63,007 nt of DNA from Fibrobacterota bacterium (GTDB taxonomy: Bacteria; Fibrobacterota; Fibrobacteria; UBA11236): NCBI GenBank assembly GCA_019509785.1, contig JAEKLQ010000041.1, positions 1-63,007 on the forward strand, in the 5' to 3' direction. A model generated the notes under the pieces. The model saw only the letters and a list, made by a program, of their open reading frames with translations, did no database searches and was not told the origin of the DNA. The translations under genes and the position numbers were made by a program. This document shows, one piece after another, positions 7,544 to 17,606 of this stretch (within the stretch, counting starts at the first letter, position 1; every line of letters starts with the position of its first letter).

Positions 7544-10500
7544 ATGGCGGAAGTCGCGGCTACCCTCACCGAAACGGCCCCTTCCGGGCACTTCCCCATT
7601 CGCGGCGAGATTTTCAGCGCCGAGCATTTGGAGGAATACGCCGCGCGCCTCGCCGAGGCCCATGGTAAGGCCCGCCCCGGGCGCCGGGGCGTTCCCTTGC
7701 TGCGGCAGGTGGACCAGAACGGGGCCGCCCTTCGTGCCGTCTACAATTCCATATCCCGCATGGTGCGGGCGGATCGCAGCATAACGCCCGCGGCGGAATG
7801 GCTGGCCGACAACTTCCACGTGGTGGACGAGCAGTTGCGGGAAATCCGCAATCATTTGCCGCCGTCCTACTATCGCGATCTCCCCAAGCTCGCATCCGGC
7901 CCTTTCGCCCGCTATCCGCGCGTGTACGCCATGGTTTGCGGTTACATCGAACATACCGACAGCCGCCTCGAGGCCGCCTTGCTGTCCCGCTATATCCGGG
8001 CCTACCAGAGGGGAACCGAACTGACCATCGGCGAGCTTTGGGCGGTTGCGATCACCTTGCGGGTGGCCCTGATCGAGAACTTGCGCCGCATGGCGGATAT
8101 GGTGGTGGGCGGACGCGAGGCGCGGCTTCGCGCCGATCGCGTCGCCGATGCGCTCTTGGGGTTGCGCGGCCAGGACGGGACCGCCCCCGAGGCTAAGCCC
8201 GGGGACTGGGAGGATTTCGCCGAGTCGCCGTACTTCTCCGCTTTCGCGGTGCAGCTGTTCCAGCGGGTGCAGGATCAAGCTCCCGCGCAAGCCCGCCCCC
8301 TGGAATGGCTGGACGGGGAGCTAGCGCGCCGCGGCATTTCGGCCCAGGAGATCATCCGGCAGGAGCATCAGGCCCAGGCCGCCCTCAACGTTTCGGTGAG
8401 AAATATCATCACCAGCATGCGCCTGGTGTTGGAACTGGACTGGAAGGCTTTCTTCGAAGACGCCAGTTCCGTGGAAGCCATCCTGCATGCCTCGCCGCTC
8501 TATTCCGATCTGGATTTCCCGTCGCGGGATCTGTATCGGCACGCCATCGAGGATCTGGCGCGCGGATCCGGCCGATCGGAAACGGAGGTGGCGCAAAGGG
8601 CGGTGCGGGCCGCCGGGGAGCGCGTGCCCGGGGCCACCGGCGAAGTGGGCTTCGTCCTGTTCGGCGAAGGGCGCCTCGCCTTCGAAGGCGACCTGGGATA
8701 TCGCACCGGTTCCCGGGAAGCCTTCGCGCGCATCCTGCGCGCCCACGGGAAATGGATCTACCCTGGAGCGGTACTGGCGGTCACCGCCCTGTTCGCCTGG
8801 TACGGCCTGGAATCCCTTTCCGGCAGCGGACTGGGATGGGCCCCGTTGCTGCTCCTCGGCATCCTGGGCTCGGCCCCGCTTTCCGAAGGCGCCCTGGCAT
8901 TGGTCAACCGGTTCCTCATCAGCTTCCTGCCACCGCGAATCCTGCCCAAGCTCGATTTCGGGAACGGCATCCCTTCCGCATGCCGCACCTTGGTGGCGGT
9001 ACCCGCCTTTCTCCGGGACCCGGAGGAGATCCGCGACTTGCTGGAGAGACTCGAAGTGCATTACCTGGCCAATTCCGATGGCGATATCCGTTTCGCGTTG
9101 CTGACGGATTGGATCGATGCCGCATCCGAATCCATGGCCGGGGACGAAGCCTTGCTGGAATGCGCGCGCGAAGGCATGGCCGATTTGAACGAGCGCTATG
9201 GCGCCCTTCCCGATGGCGGCTCCCGCTTCCTCCTGCTGCACCGGAAGCGGACGTGGAACGAGCGCGAGGGGAAATGGATGGGGTGGGAGCGGAAGCGGGG
9301 TAAACTGAAGGAGCTGAACCGCATCCTGCGGGGCGCCCGGGATACGACCTATCTGGCCCCGGCGGGCGGGGAAGGGGCGATTCCCCGGGACGTCAAGTTC
9401 GTCATCACCTTGGACATGGACACGCGGCTTCCCAAAGGCGGCGCCGCCAGGCTGGCGGGTTGCCTGGCGCATCCCTTGAACCGTCCCCGCTTCGACGCGC
9501 GTTCGGGGCGCGTCACCGGCGGTTACGGGATCCTGCAACCCCGGGTGGTTCCCAGCCTTCCCGAAGATCGCGAGCGCACCTTCTTCCATTGGGTGACCGC
9601 GGGGCCGTGCGGCATCGATCCTTATGCCGCCGCCGTCTCGGACGTATACCAGGATCTGCTCGGCGAAGGGTCCTACGCGGGCAAGGGCATCTACGACGTG
9701 GACGCCTTCGAAGACGCGCTGCGCGACCGCATCCCCGACAATACCCTGCTGTCCCATGATTTGTTCGAAGGCATCTTCGCCCGCTCCGGCCTTTTGAGCG
9801 ATGTGGAAGTGTTGGAAGAATTCCCTTCGCATTACGGGGCATTCGCCGCCCGGGAACATCGCTGGGCGCGGGGGGACTGGCAATTGCTTCCCTGGATCCT
9901 GGGCCTGCGCGGCAAGGGGCTCCCGTTCCTGGGCCGCTGGAAGATGCTGGATAATTTGCGGCGCTCCCTGGTGCCCCCGTGCGCCTTCCTCTCCCTGGCC
10001 CTGGGCTGGATTTTCGCCGCCCAAGCGCCGGGGGCCTGGACCGCCCTGGTGCTGGTAGCCCTGTGCCTTCCTTATCTGGTCTCCGCTTCCGAAGCCGCCG
10101 CCCCGCCCCGCGCCGGCACCGCTTACGCCCGTTACTTGCGCGATACGGGAGAGCTGCTCTTGCAAGGCCTGGCCCATTACCTTTTCAATCTGGTGGTTTT
10201 GGCGCATCAGGCCTGGCTGCTCGGAGATGCCATGCTGCGATCCCTCTGGCGCATGGCGATCGGACGCCGCAGCCTGCTGGAGTGGGTGACGGCGGCGCAA
10301 GCCGCGACCCAACGGGAGAAAGGCCTGTGGGGAGCCTACCGGAACATGCTGGCCGCGGCCATCTTGCCCGTGGGGTTGGCCGCCGGCCTGGCCGCCCTGG
10401 GCCGCAACGAAAGCCTGCGGCTCGCGGCCCCGTGGATAGCCTTGTGGATGGCCTCCCCGGCCCTGGCCATGATGGCGGGAGCCCCGAAACGTTCCCGCGC

Positions 10501-13500
10501 CGACGACATGCTCACCTCCGGGGAAAGGCTGGCCCTGCGTGAGACGGCGCTTAAGACTTGGCGTTTCTTCCGGGAGTTCATCCGCCCCGAGGATCATTTC
10601 CTTCCCCCGGACAATTTCCAGGAGGATCCCAAACCGGTGGTGGCCCATCGTACTTCGCCCACCAATATGGGCTTGGGACTGCTCTCCATCGCCACCGCGC
10701 GGGATATGGGGTGGATCGGGCTAAAGGAGGCCGCCGGGAGGTTGGAGGCGATGCTGGCTTCCATGGGGAAACTCGCGCGTTACCGGGGCCATTTCTTCAA
10801 CTGGTATTCCACGACGGATCTGCGGCCCCTGGAGCCACGCTACATCTCTACGGTGGATAGCGGGAACCTGGCCGGGCATCTGCTGACCTTGGCTCGCGCC
10901 TGCCGCGAATACATGGAGTCGGAAATCCTCGCCCCTTCCCTGGAAGAAGGATTGGCCGATCTCATCCATCTGGTGCGGGACGCGGCCCAGGCCCTGCCGC
11001 GGGACTTGCGCGTGCAAGCCTTCGGGAAACGGCACATGATCGAGGCCCTGGAGGCCTTGGAGGGCGTTCTGCTGCCGGTTCCGGCGGATGCGGGCGAATG
11101 GTCGGCGCGGGTGCGCGAATGGGAGGCCCTCGCCGATACCGTGGTCGACGTGGCGCGCACGCTGGCGCTCGAGCAGAAGGAGCCGGGAACCATCGAGCTG
11201 CAGTCGCGCGCCGAACTGATGCGAAGCTCCCTGGAAGGCCTGTCCGGGGACGTGAAGGCTCTCTTCCCATGGGCGGGGTCCGGGCTCACCCTGGAAGCCT
11301 TATGCGACCTGCCGATCCCCGCCACCCATCGGCTCTTGCATGGACGCTTGACCTTGGCCGAATTGGAACAGGGCTGCCTGGCCGCCGCCGCGGAAGTACG
11401 CCAAGTCCCGTCCCTGGGATCGGACACCGGCGCGTCGACCCCTTTGGCCCAGGGACAGGCGGCCACTTTCGCCGCCGCCTTGGTGGATGCCGCCACGGCC
11501 GCGCGTTCCCTGATGGATCGTTTCGCGGGCCTGGCCGCGGCGGCCGAACGTCTGGCGTTGGGCATGGATTTCCGTTTCCTGATCGATCCGCAACGCAAAT
11601 TGTTCGCGATCGGTTTCCGCGTCCGGGAGGAAGCGCTCGATCCGTCTTTTTACGACTTGCTCGCCTCGGAAGCGCGCCTTACCAGTTTCCTTGCGGTGGC
11701 GAAAGGGGACGCGCCGCCCTCGCATTGGTTCCGGTTGGGACGTACGCTTACGCCGGTGGGCAGCGGGGCCACCCTGCTTTCCTGGTCGGGTTCCATGTTC
11801 GAATACCTGATGCCGCAGCTGGTGATGCGATCGCCGCCCGGCAGCCTTATCGACTCGGCCTGTCGCAGCGCGGTGAAGCGGCAGATCGAATACGGGCGCG
11901 AGCTCGGCATCCCCTGGGGCGTTTCCGAAGCAGCCTATAACATCCGCGATCTGGAAATGACCTACCAGTATTCCTCCTTCGGCGTACCGGGCTTGGGCCT
12001 GAAACGGGGGCTCTCCGAGGATCGGGTGATAGCGCCTTATGCGACCGGGCTGGCGGCCATGGTCGCCCCCAGGGCGGCGGCCGCGAACCTGGAGAGCCTG
12101 CGCGCGGCGGGGGCCGAGGGACGCTACGGCTTCTATGAGGCCATTGATTATACCCAGGCCCGTCTGCAAGAGGGCGAGCGCGCCACCGTGGTGCGCGCCT
12201 ACTTCGCGCATCATCAGGGGATGATGCTGGTGGCCCTGGGGGACGTGCTGCTGGGCGGACGCATGCAAGAGCGTTTCCATTCCCTGCCCATCGTGCGCGC
12301 GGTCGATCCCCTCCTCCAGGAACGCCTGCCCAAGGGCGTCACCGTATCCCTGCCCAATGCCTGGGAGGCATCCTACCCGGCCCGCGTAGAAGCGTCCATC
12401 GAACCGGTTCTGCACAGGTTCACCACGCCGCATGAGCTGGTCCCGCGCACCCATCTGCTGTCCAACGGGAATTATTCCGTGCTCATGACCGTTGCGGGAT
12501 CCGGCTTCAGCCGCTGGCAAGCCTTGGCGGTGACGCGATGGCGCGAGGATGCCGTACTCGACGATTACGGCCAGTACTTCTATCTCCGGGACGGCGAAAG
12601 CGGCGCGACCTGGTCCGCGGGCTATCAGCCATTGGCATCGGATCCGGACCTCTACGAGGCCGTCTTCGCCGAGGACAAGATAGAGATCGAAAGGCGCGAC
12701 GAATCCCTGATCACGCGCATGGAGGTCGTCATCTCCCCCGAGGACGATGCCGAGGTGAGGCGCATCACAATCGAGAATAAAGGGAGTCGTGATCGCGAAA
12801 TCGAGATCACCTCCTATTGCGAAATCGCCTTGGCTCCGCAGGAAGCGGACATCGCCCATCCCGCCTTTTCCAATTTGTTCGTGCAAACCGAATTCCTCCC
12901 CGCACTATCGGCCTTGCTGGCGACGCGACGGCCGCGCTCGGCGTCGGAGAAGCCGATCTGGGCGGCCCACGTTTGCGGGGTGGAAGGGGAGGTGGCGGGC
13001 GGATTACAGTACGAAACCGATCGGGCCCGCTTCCTGGGCCGCGGACGCACGGTCCGCGATCCGGTTTCCGTCGCCGACGGTAAACCCTTGTCGAATACGG
13101 CCGGCGCCGTACTCGATCCCGTTTTCAGCCTTAGACGGCGCGTGCGGGTTCCGGAAGGGGGACAGGTCCGTCTGGTGTTCGCCACCTTTATCAGCGGCAC
13201 CCGTGAACATGCCCTGGCCCTGGCGGACAAGTATCGCGAAGCTTCCACTTTCGAGCGGGTCGCGACCCTGGCCTGGACCCAGGCCCAGGTCCAATTGCGC
13301 CACCTCGGCGTGGGCCCGGACGAGGCGCGCTTGTACCAGCGCTTGGCCAACCGGCTGTTCTATCCGGACCCGGCGCTCCGTCCCTCTCCGGATCTGCTGG
13401 CGTTGAACCATAAGGGGCAGGACGCGCTGTGGCCCTACGGCATCTCCGGGGATTTGCCCATCATCTTCGCGGCCTTCGACGAGGCGGGTGATCGGAACCT

Positions 13501-16336
13501 GGCGCGCGATCTTCTGAAGGCGCATGCGTACTTCGAAATGAAGCGCCTGGACGTGGACCTGGTGCTCCTCAACGAAAACCCGTCGGAATCGTATTTCCAG
13601 CCCCAGCAGAACGAATTGGAGGGTTTATTGCGCATGCGTCGGGGAGGCGGCGAAGGGATGCGCGGCGGGGTTTTCCTGCTGCGACGGGACCGGATTCCCG
13701 CCGAGGACCGTCTATTGATCCAAGCCTGCTCTCGCGTCGTGCTCTCCGCCCGCCGCGGCAGCCTTTCCGATCAGGTCATGCGCATGCGGCGAGTGCCGGT
13801 GCCGGCCGCTCCGCCCCATAGGCGCCGGGAAGCCTCGGCGCAACCCGTGGTCCCGCCCCCACGGCCCTATCTCGAATTCTTCAACGGCCTGGGCGGATTC
13901 ACCCCGGACGGGAAGGAGTACCAGATCATCCTAGGCGAAGGGCAATGGACGCCCGCCCCTTGGATCAATGTTATCGCCAATCCTCATTTCGGATTCATCG
14001 CATCGGAGGCGGGATCGGGTTACACGTGGTGCGGGAATAGCCGCGAGCGCAAGCTGACGCCCTGGTCCGATGATCCGGTTTCCGATTCCCCGGGCGAAGC
14101 CATGTACGTGCGCGACCGCGAAAGCGGGGAAGTGTGGACGCCCACGGCCTTGCCCGTGCGTTTGGCCGGGCGGCCCTATGTGGCCGTGCATGGGCAAGGG
14201 TATACGCGGTACATGCATGCCTCGCAAGGGATCCGCTTGGAACTCACCCAATGGGTTCCCGAAAGCGATCCGGTAAAGATCTCGCGGCTGGTCCTGGAAA
14301 ACGTTTCCCCCAAGACCCGCCAACTGGACGTGACCGCCTACGTGGAGTGGGTGCTGGCCCCGGTGCGGGGGATGGCCACCCAGCACATCGTGACGCGTCG
14401 CGACCCGGCCACCGGCGCCCTTACCGCGCGAAATGCCTGGATCGCCGAATTCGCGGAGCCGGTCGCCTTCGCGGATCTGCAGGGCCGGCAATCCTCCTTT
14501 ACCTGCGATCGCGCCGAATTCCTGGGGCGTAACGGATCCCGGGCCCAACCCTTGGCCTTGCAACGCGTGGAGCCCTTGTCCAACCGCAGCGGCGCCGGCC
14601 TGGATCCTTGCGCGGCCCTGCAGGTTTTGATCGAATTGCCTCCCGGCGGCAAGGCCCAGATCGTATTCACCCTGGGACAGGCCGATTCCGACGAGGCAGC
14701 CGCCGCCCTAATTAAGAAATACCGCGACATTGATCACGAAAAGAACCTTGCCGATACGCGGCAGCGCTGGGATAGCCTGCTCGGCGGGGTGCAAGTCAAG
14801 ACACCGGATCGATCCCTGGATCTCCTGCTCAATCGCTGGTTGCCTTACCAGGTGATCGCCTGCCGCCTATGGGCCCGGACCGCCTTTTACCAGGCGGGCG
14901 GCGCGTTCGGTTTCCGCGATCAATTGCAGGACGTCATGGCCATGTGCGTCCTCGCCCCGGAAATGGCGCACGAGCAAATCCTCCGCGCGTCGGGCCGGCA
15001 GTTCCGCGCCGGGGACGTCCAGCATTGGTGGCATCCGCCTTCGGGCCGCGGGGTCCGCACCCATTTCTCGGACGATCGCCTTTGGCTGCCCTACGCGGTC
15101 CTGCATTATCTGGAGGCCACGGGCGATGCCGCCATCCTCGAGGCGCAAGCGCCCTGGTTGGATGGGCCGGAAGTGCCGGAAGGACGCGAGGACGCCTATT
15201 TCCAGCCCACGCAGAGCGAGGACACCGACAGCCTTTATGAACATTGCGCCCGCGCCCTGGAGCGGAGCATGGGGCTCGGGGCGCATGGCCTGCCGTTGAT
15301 GGGGAGCGGCGATTGGAACGATGGCATGAACCGCGTGGGGCAGGATGGCAAGGGGGAGAGCGGTTGGCTGGCCTGGTTCCTGATCCCCAACCTGAAGGGC
15401 TTCGCAGATTTGGCGGAGGCGCGCGGGGATGAGCGTGGCCGTATCTGGCGGGAACATGCGGAGCGCGTACGCGGGGCCATGGAGACGGCGGGATGGGATG
15501 GCGATTGGTATCGGCGCGGCTATTTCGACGACGGTTCGCCGCTCGGATCTTCCCAGTCGCAGGAATGCCGGATCGATTCCATCGCCCAATCTTGGGCGGT
15601 GCTTTCGGGAGCCGCCGATCCCGCGCGGGCCCGCCAGGCCATGTTCTCCGTAGAGGAATACCTGGTGCGCCAAGCGGAGGGCCTTGTCCTCCTTTTCACC
15701 CCGCCCTTCGACAAGGCTCCGCAGGATCCGGGCTATATCAAGGGATATCTCCCCGGCGTGCGCGAGAACGGCGGGCAGTATACCCACGCCGCGCTCTGGG
15801 TGGTAGCCGCTTTCGCGGCGCTAGGGGAGGGCGATAAGGCCGCGGAGCTGTTGTCCTTGCTCAACCCCGTGAACCATGCCGCCACGCGGGCGGGCGTGTA
15901 TCGCTACAAGGTCGAACCTTATGTCGCCGCCGCCGACGTGTATGCGGTGGCGCCGCACGTGGGCCGCGGAGGCTGGACCTGGTACACGGGATCGGCGGGA
16001 TGGATGTACCGCGTGGGCCTGGAGTGGTTACTGGGATTCCGGGTCCAAGGCGATCGCCTGCGGATCGTCCCCTGCCCGCCGCGCGATTGGCGGAGGTACG
16101 GGATGCGTTACCGCCGCGGCGGATCCATCTGGGATATTTCCGTTTCCAATCCGGAAGGGGACGGGCGCTTCATGGTGGCCTGCGAAATCGACGGCGTTAA
16201 GCGGGAACCGCCTTTCGACGCCATCGACGTTCCCGATGACGGGAAAGCGCACGTGGTCCGCATCGTGTTGGGGAAAGGGAATTCGGAACGGTACATGGAT
16301 TCTTCTTCCACCCGTCCCGCAACAACTTTATCTTGA
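7544..16336 (+). CDS. ndvB: Cyclic beta-1,2-glucan synthase (NdvB/ChvB-like, GT84-GH94)
   Basis: 2930 residues, close to Brucella Cgs and Rhizobium NdvB (about 2830-2870). Order: a helical N-terminal domain; membrane helices around 400-455; a GT84/GT2-like glycosyltransferase with acidic motif LDMDTR near 624-629 and HRWARGDWQLLPW near 771; more membrane helices around 805-985; a long GH94-related middle region; and two beta-sandwich/GH94 blocks (HELVPRTHLLSNGNYS and YTWCGNSRERKLTPWSD). The C-terminal phosphorylase barrel has GSGDWNDGMNRVG, with the GDWND motif at 2589-2593, where family members carry the catalytic Asp. The family primes on itself, elongates beta-1,2-glucan from UDP-glucose, trims by phosphorolysis and cyclises it into the periplasm. 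Role: osmotic adaptation or host/surface interaction. It is embedded with CBS and SRPBCC genes. Confidence 0.9.
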   Translation: MAEVAATLTETAPSGHFPIRGEIFSAEHLEEYAARLAEAHGKARPGRRGVPLLRQVDQNGAALRAVYNSISRMVRADRSITPAAEWLADNFHVVDEQLREIRNHLPPSYYRDLPKLASGPFARYPRVYAMVCGYIEHTDSRLEAALLSRYIRAYQRGTELTIGELWAVAITLRVALIENLRRMADMVVGGREARLRADRVADALLGLRGQDGTAPEAKPGDWEDFAESPYFSAFAVQLFQRVQDQAPAQARPLEWLDGELARRGISAQEIIRQEHQAQAALNVSVRNIITSMRLVLELDWKAFFEDASSVEAILHASPLYSDLDFPSRDLYRHAIEDLARGSGRSETEVAQRAVRAAGERVPGATGEVGFVLFGEGRLAFEGDLGYRTGSREAFARILRAHGKWIYPGAVLAVTALFAWYGLESLSGSGLGWAPLLLLGILGSAPLSEGALALVNRFLISFLPPRILPKLDFGNGIPSACRTLVAVPAFLRDPEEIRDLLERLEVHYLANSDGDIRFALLTDWIDAASESMAGDEALLECAREGMADLNERYGALPDGGSRFLLLHRKRTWNEREGKWMGWERKRGKLKELNRILRGARDTTYLAPAGGEGAIPRDVKFVITLDMDTRLPKGGAARLAGCLAHPLNRPRFDARSGRVTGGYGILQPRVVPSLPEDRERTFFHWVTAGPCGIDPYAAAVSDVYQDLLGEGSYAGKGIYDVDAFEDALRDRIPDNTLLSHDLFEGIFARSGLLSDVEVLEEFPSHYGAFAAREHRWARGDWQLLPWILGLRGKGLPFLGRWKMLDNLRRSLVPPCAFLSLALGWIFAAQAPGAWTALVLVALCLPYLVSASEAAAPPRAGTAYARYLRDTGELLLQGLAHYLFNLVVLAHQAWLLGDAMLRSLWRMAIGRRSLLEWVTAAQAATQREKGLWGAYRNMLAAAILPVGLAAGLAALGRNESLRLAAPWIALWMASPALAMMAGAPKRSRADDMLTSGERLALRETALKTWRFFREFIRPEDHFLPPDNFQEDPKPVVAHRTSPTNMGLGLLSIATARDMGWIGLKEAAGRLEAMLASMGKLARYRGHFFNWYSTTDLRPLEPRYISTVDSGNLAGHLLTLARACREYMESEILAPSLEEGLADLIHLVRDAAQALPRDLRVQAFGKRHMIEALEALEGVLLPVPADAGEWSARVREWEALADTVVDVARTLALEQKEPGTIELQSRAELMRSSLEGLSGDVKALFPWAGSGLTLEALCDLPIPATHRLLHGRLTLAELEQGCLAAAAEVRQVPSLGSDTGASTPLAQGQAATFAAALVDAATAARSLMDRFAGLAAAAERLALGMDFRFLIDPQRKLFAIGFRVREEALDPSFYDLLASEARLTSFLAVAKGDAPPSHWFRLGRTLTPVGSGATLLSWSGSMFEYLMPQLVMRSPPGSLIDSACRSAVKRQIEYGRELGIPWGVSEAAYNIRDLEMTYQYSSFGVPGLGLKRGLSEDRVIAPYATGLAAMVAPRAAAANLESLRAAGAEGRYGFYEAIDYTQARLQEGERATVVRAYFAHHQGMMLVALGDVLLGGRMQERFHSLPIVRAVDPLLQERLPKGVTVSLPNAWEASYPARVEASIEPVLHRFTTPHELVPRTHLLSNGNYSVLMTVAGSGFSRWQALAVTRWREDAVLDDYGQYFYLRDGESGATWSAGYQPLASDPDLYEAVFAEDKIEIERRDESLITRMEVVISPEDDAEVRRITIENKGSRDREIEITSYCEIALAPQEADIAHPAFSNLFVQTEFLPALSALLATRRPRSASEKPIWAAHVCGVEGEVAGGLQYETDRARFLGRGRTVRDPVSVADGKPLSNTAGAVLDPVFSLRRRVRVPEGGQVRLVFATFISGTREHALALADKYREASTFERVATLAWTQAQVQLRHLGVGPDEARLYQRLANRLFYPDPALRPSPDLLALNHKGQDALWPYGISGDLPIIFAAFDEAGDRNLARDLLKAHAYFEMKRLDVDLVLLNENPSESYFQPQQNELEGLLRMRRGGGEGMRGGVFLLRRDRIPAEDRLLIQACSRVVLSARRGSLSDQVMRMRRVPVPAAPPHRRREASAQPVVPPPRPYLEFFNGLGGFTPDGKEYQIILGEGQWTPAPWINVIANPHFGFIASEAGSGYTWCGNSRERKLTPWSDDPVSDSPGEAMYVRDRESGEVWTPTALPVRLAGRPYVAVHGQGYTRYMHASQGIRLELTQWVPESDPVKISRLVLENVSPKTRQLDVTAYVEWVLAPVRGMATQHIVTRRDPATGALTARNAWIAEFAEPVAFADLQGRQSSFTCDRAEFLGRNGSRAQPLALQRVEPLSNRSGAGLDPCAALQVLIELPPGGKAQIVFTLGQADSDEAAAALIKKYRDIDHEKNLADTRQRWDSLLGGVQVKTPDRSLDLLLNRWLPYQVIACRLWARTAFYQAGGAFGFRDQLQDVMAMCVLAPEMAHEQILRASGRQFRAGDVQHWWHPPSGRGVRTHFSDDRLWLPYAVLHYLEATGDAAILEAQAPWLDGPEVPEGREDAYFQPTQSEDTDSLYEHCARALERSMGLGAHGLPLMGSGDWNDGMNRVGQDGKGESGWLAWFLIPNLKGFADLAEARGDERGRIWREHAERVRGAMETAGWDGDWYRRGYFDDGSPLGSSQSQECRIDSIAQSWAVLSGAADPARARQAMFSVEEYLVRQAEGLVLLFTPPFDKAPQDPGYIKGYLPGVRENGGQYTHAALWVVAAFAALGEGDKAAELLSLLNPVNHAATRAGVYRYKVEPYVAAADVYAVAPHVGRGGWTWYTGSAGWMYRVGLEWLLGFRVQGDRLRIVPCPPRDWRRYGMRYRRGGSIWDISVSNPEGDGRFMVACEIDGVKREPPFDAIDVPDDGKAHVVRIVLGKGNSERYMDSSSTRPATTLS

Positions 16337-16369
16337 GGGGTACAAACCTTTTCGGCTGGGAGGATGGCC

Positions 16370-17137
16370 ATGGAAGAGAATCCCATTTCCGCGGATATCG
16401 CCGGCGTGGATGCGGCCACGGAAAATCCGGGCGAACGCGCTACCTTCGGCATGAATGTTTCGATCCCCGAACGCTGGATCTCGGCCGTGATCGGCGGGGC
16501 GCTCATCGCTTACGGCATCCGTAGGCGGTCTTGGACGGGCGGGCTCCTGGCCCTGGCCGGAGGGAACCTGCTGCTTCGCGGCGCCCTGGGACGCAGCTTC
16601 CTCTACCGGGCCCTCGGCATCGACACGAGCAAGGCATTCGCGAAGCTCGCGGAAAAGGCGGGTAAGGGCGAACGCTTTACGGTGGAGAAATCCATCAGCC
16701 TTTCAGCTTCCGCCGCGGATGCTTACCGCTTCTGGCGCAATTTCGAAAACCTGCCCCGGGTAATGCGCCATCTGAAATCCGTTCGTACCATCGACGAGCG
16801 CCGCTCGCATTGGGTGGCGACGGCGCCGGCAGGCTTGGACATCGAGTGGGACGCCGAGATCACCGATGAGCGCCAGGATCGCAAAATCGCCTGGCGTTCG
16901 CTGGAGAACGCCGACATCGAAACCAAAGGCGTGGTGCTCTTCGAACCCGTCCAGGACGGCAATGCCACCGAGTTGCGGGTTTACCTGGAATACGCGCCGC
17001 CGGGGGGCAAGGCCGGCAAGGCCTTCGCGAAATTCTTCGGCAAGGATCCCGCCAAAATGGTCGATGAGGATCTGCGCCGTTTCAAATCCCTGATCGAATC
17101 GGGCGAGCCCGTTCTCGATCGGAATGCGCGGGGTTGA
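16370..17137 (+). CDS. Membrane-anchored SRPBCC protein, copy 2
   Basis: 255 residues. Two in-frame ATGs lie at 16364 and 16370; GGGAGG abuts the first and sits seven bases from the second, so 16370 is preferred. Layout equals the copy at 6170: an N-terminal polar stretch, a DUF2892-like membrane hairpin (WISAVIGGALIAYGIRRRSW, LLALAGGNLLLRGALGRSFLY), then an SRPBCC fold (FTVEKSISLSASAADAYRFW to DEDLRRFKSLIESG). Both copies share the RGALGRS and HLKSV motifs, so they arose by duplication. It begins 33 bases after the glucan synthase stop and is followed 1 base later by a small membrane protein, indicating one operon. Ligand unknown. Confidence 0.87.
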   Translation: MEENPISADIAGVDAATENPGERATFGMNVSIPERWISAVIGGALIAYGIRRRSWTGGLLALAGGNLLLRGALGRSFLYRALGIDTSKAFAKLAEKAGKGERFTVEKSISLSASAADAYRFWRNFENLPRVMRHLKSVRTIDERRSHWVATAPAGLDIEWDAEITDERQDRKIAWRSLENADIETKGVVLFEPVQDGNATELRVYLEYAPPGGKAGKAFAKFFGKDPAKMVDEDLRRFKSLIESGEPVLDRNARG

Positions 17138-17138
17138 T

Positions 17139-17561
17139 ATGGTCTCGCCCGCTTCCCTGGAAACCGATTCGGTGAAAGATAGCGTCCGTTTTTACGGGTC
17201 CCTGGGTTCCCAGTCCATATCCGATCGCCTCGCCGCTTTGGAGGACGAACCCGAGCTCGAGACCGTGGCCACCCTAGGGCTGGCCGGAGCCGGCGTACTG
17301 GCCTTGATCTTCGGGATGCTGGGCTCGCGCCTATGGCGGCTATTGGCCTGGATGGTCCTTCCCCTCATCTTCGCGCATGCCCGAGGGCGCTTGGCCGCCC
17401 CCGGACAGTTCCTGAAAACGCTGGGCCTGCGCTCGCGTAAGGAGATCGAAGAGGAGAAGTACGCCCTGAAGGCCCTGCGGGGGGATTTCCGGGACATGGG
17501 CGAATCCCAACCCGAAGGAATGCCCGATCCCGCGTCCGCCTTGGACGCGGTCCGTTCCTGA
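17139..17561 (+). CDS. Small membrane protein of unknown function
   Basis: 140 residues from ATG at 17139, one base after the previous stop; an alternative start at 17124 would overlap it. Residues ~40-85 form two hydrophobic segments (VATLGLAGAGVLALIFGMLG and LWRLLAWMVLPLIF) separated by a short basic turn. The C-terminal half is charged (LRSRKEIEEEKYALKALRGDFRDMG) and probably cytoplasmic. I do not recognise a family. It is the last gene of the glucan synthase block and is closed by a strong hairpin shared with the convergent GAF gene. Confidence 0.7.
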   Translation: MVSPASLETDSVKDSVRFYGSLGSQSISDRLAALEDEPELETVATLGLAGAGVLALIFGMLGSRLWRLLAWMVLPLIFAHARGRLAAPGQFLKTLGLRSRKEIEEEKYALKALRGDFRDMGESQPEGMPDPASALDAVRS

Positions 17562-17582
17562 TCAAGAATCGAGGAGCTCGGT

Positions 17583-17606
17583 TGGCCGGTCCTTAGGGGC
17601 CGGCCA
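17583..17606. terminator. Bidirectional hairpin holding the GAF gene stop codon in its loop
   Basis: TGGCCGG then TCC, a short loop, then GG and CCGGCCA form a stem of about ten pairs including one wobble. It lies between the convergent membrane-protein gene and triple-GAF gene, and the minus-strand TAA stop (17593-17595) falls in the loop. It could end transcription from both sides. Confidence 0.5.

Noticed and set aside
8321-10648. 775-codon open frame antisense to the glucan synthase
   Set aside because: High-GC shadow; composition is Gly/Gln/His/Arg-rich with no domain pattern, and the plus strand carries clear family motifs here.
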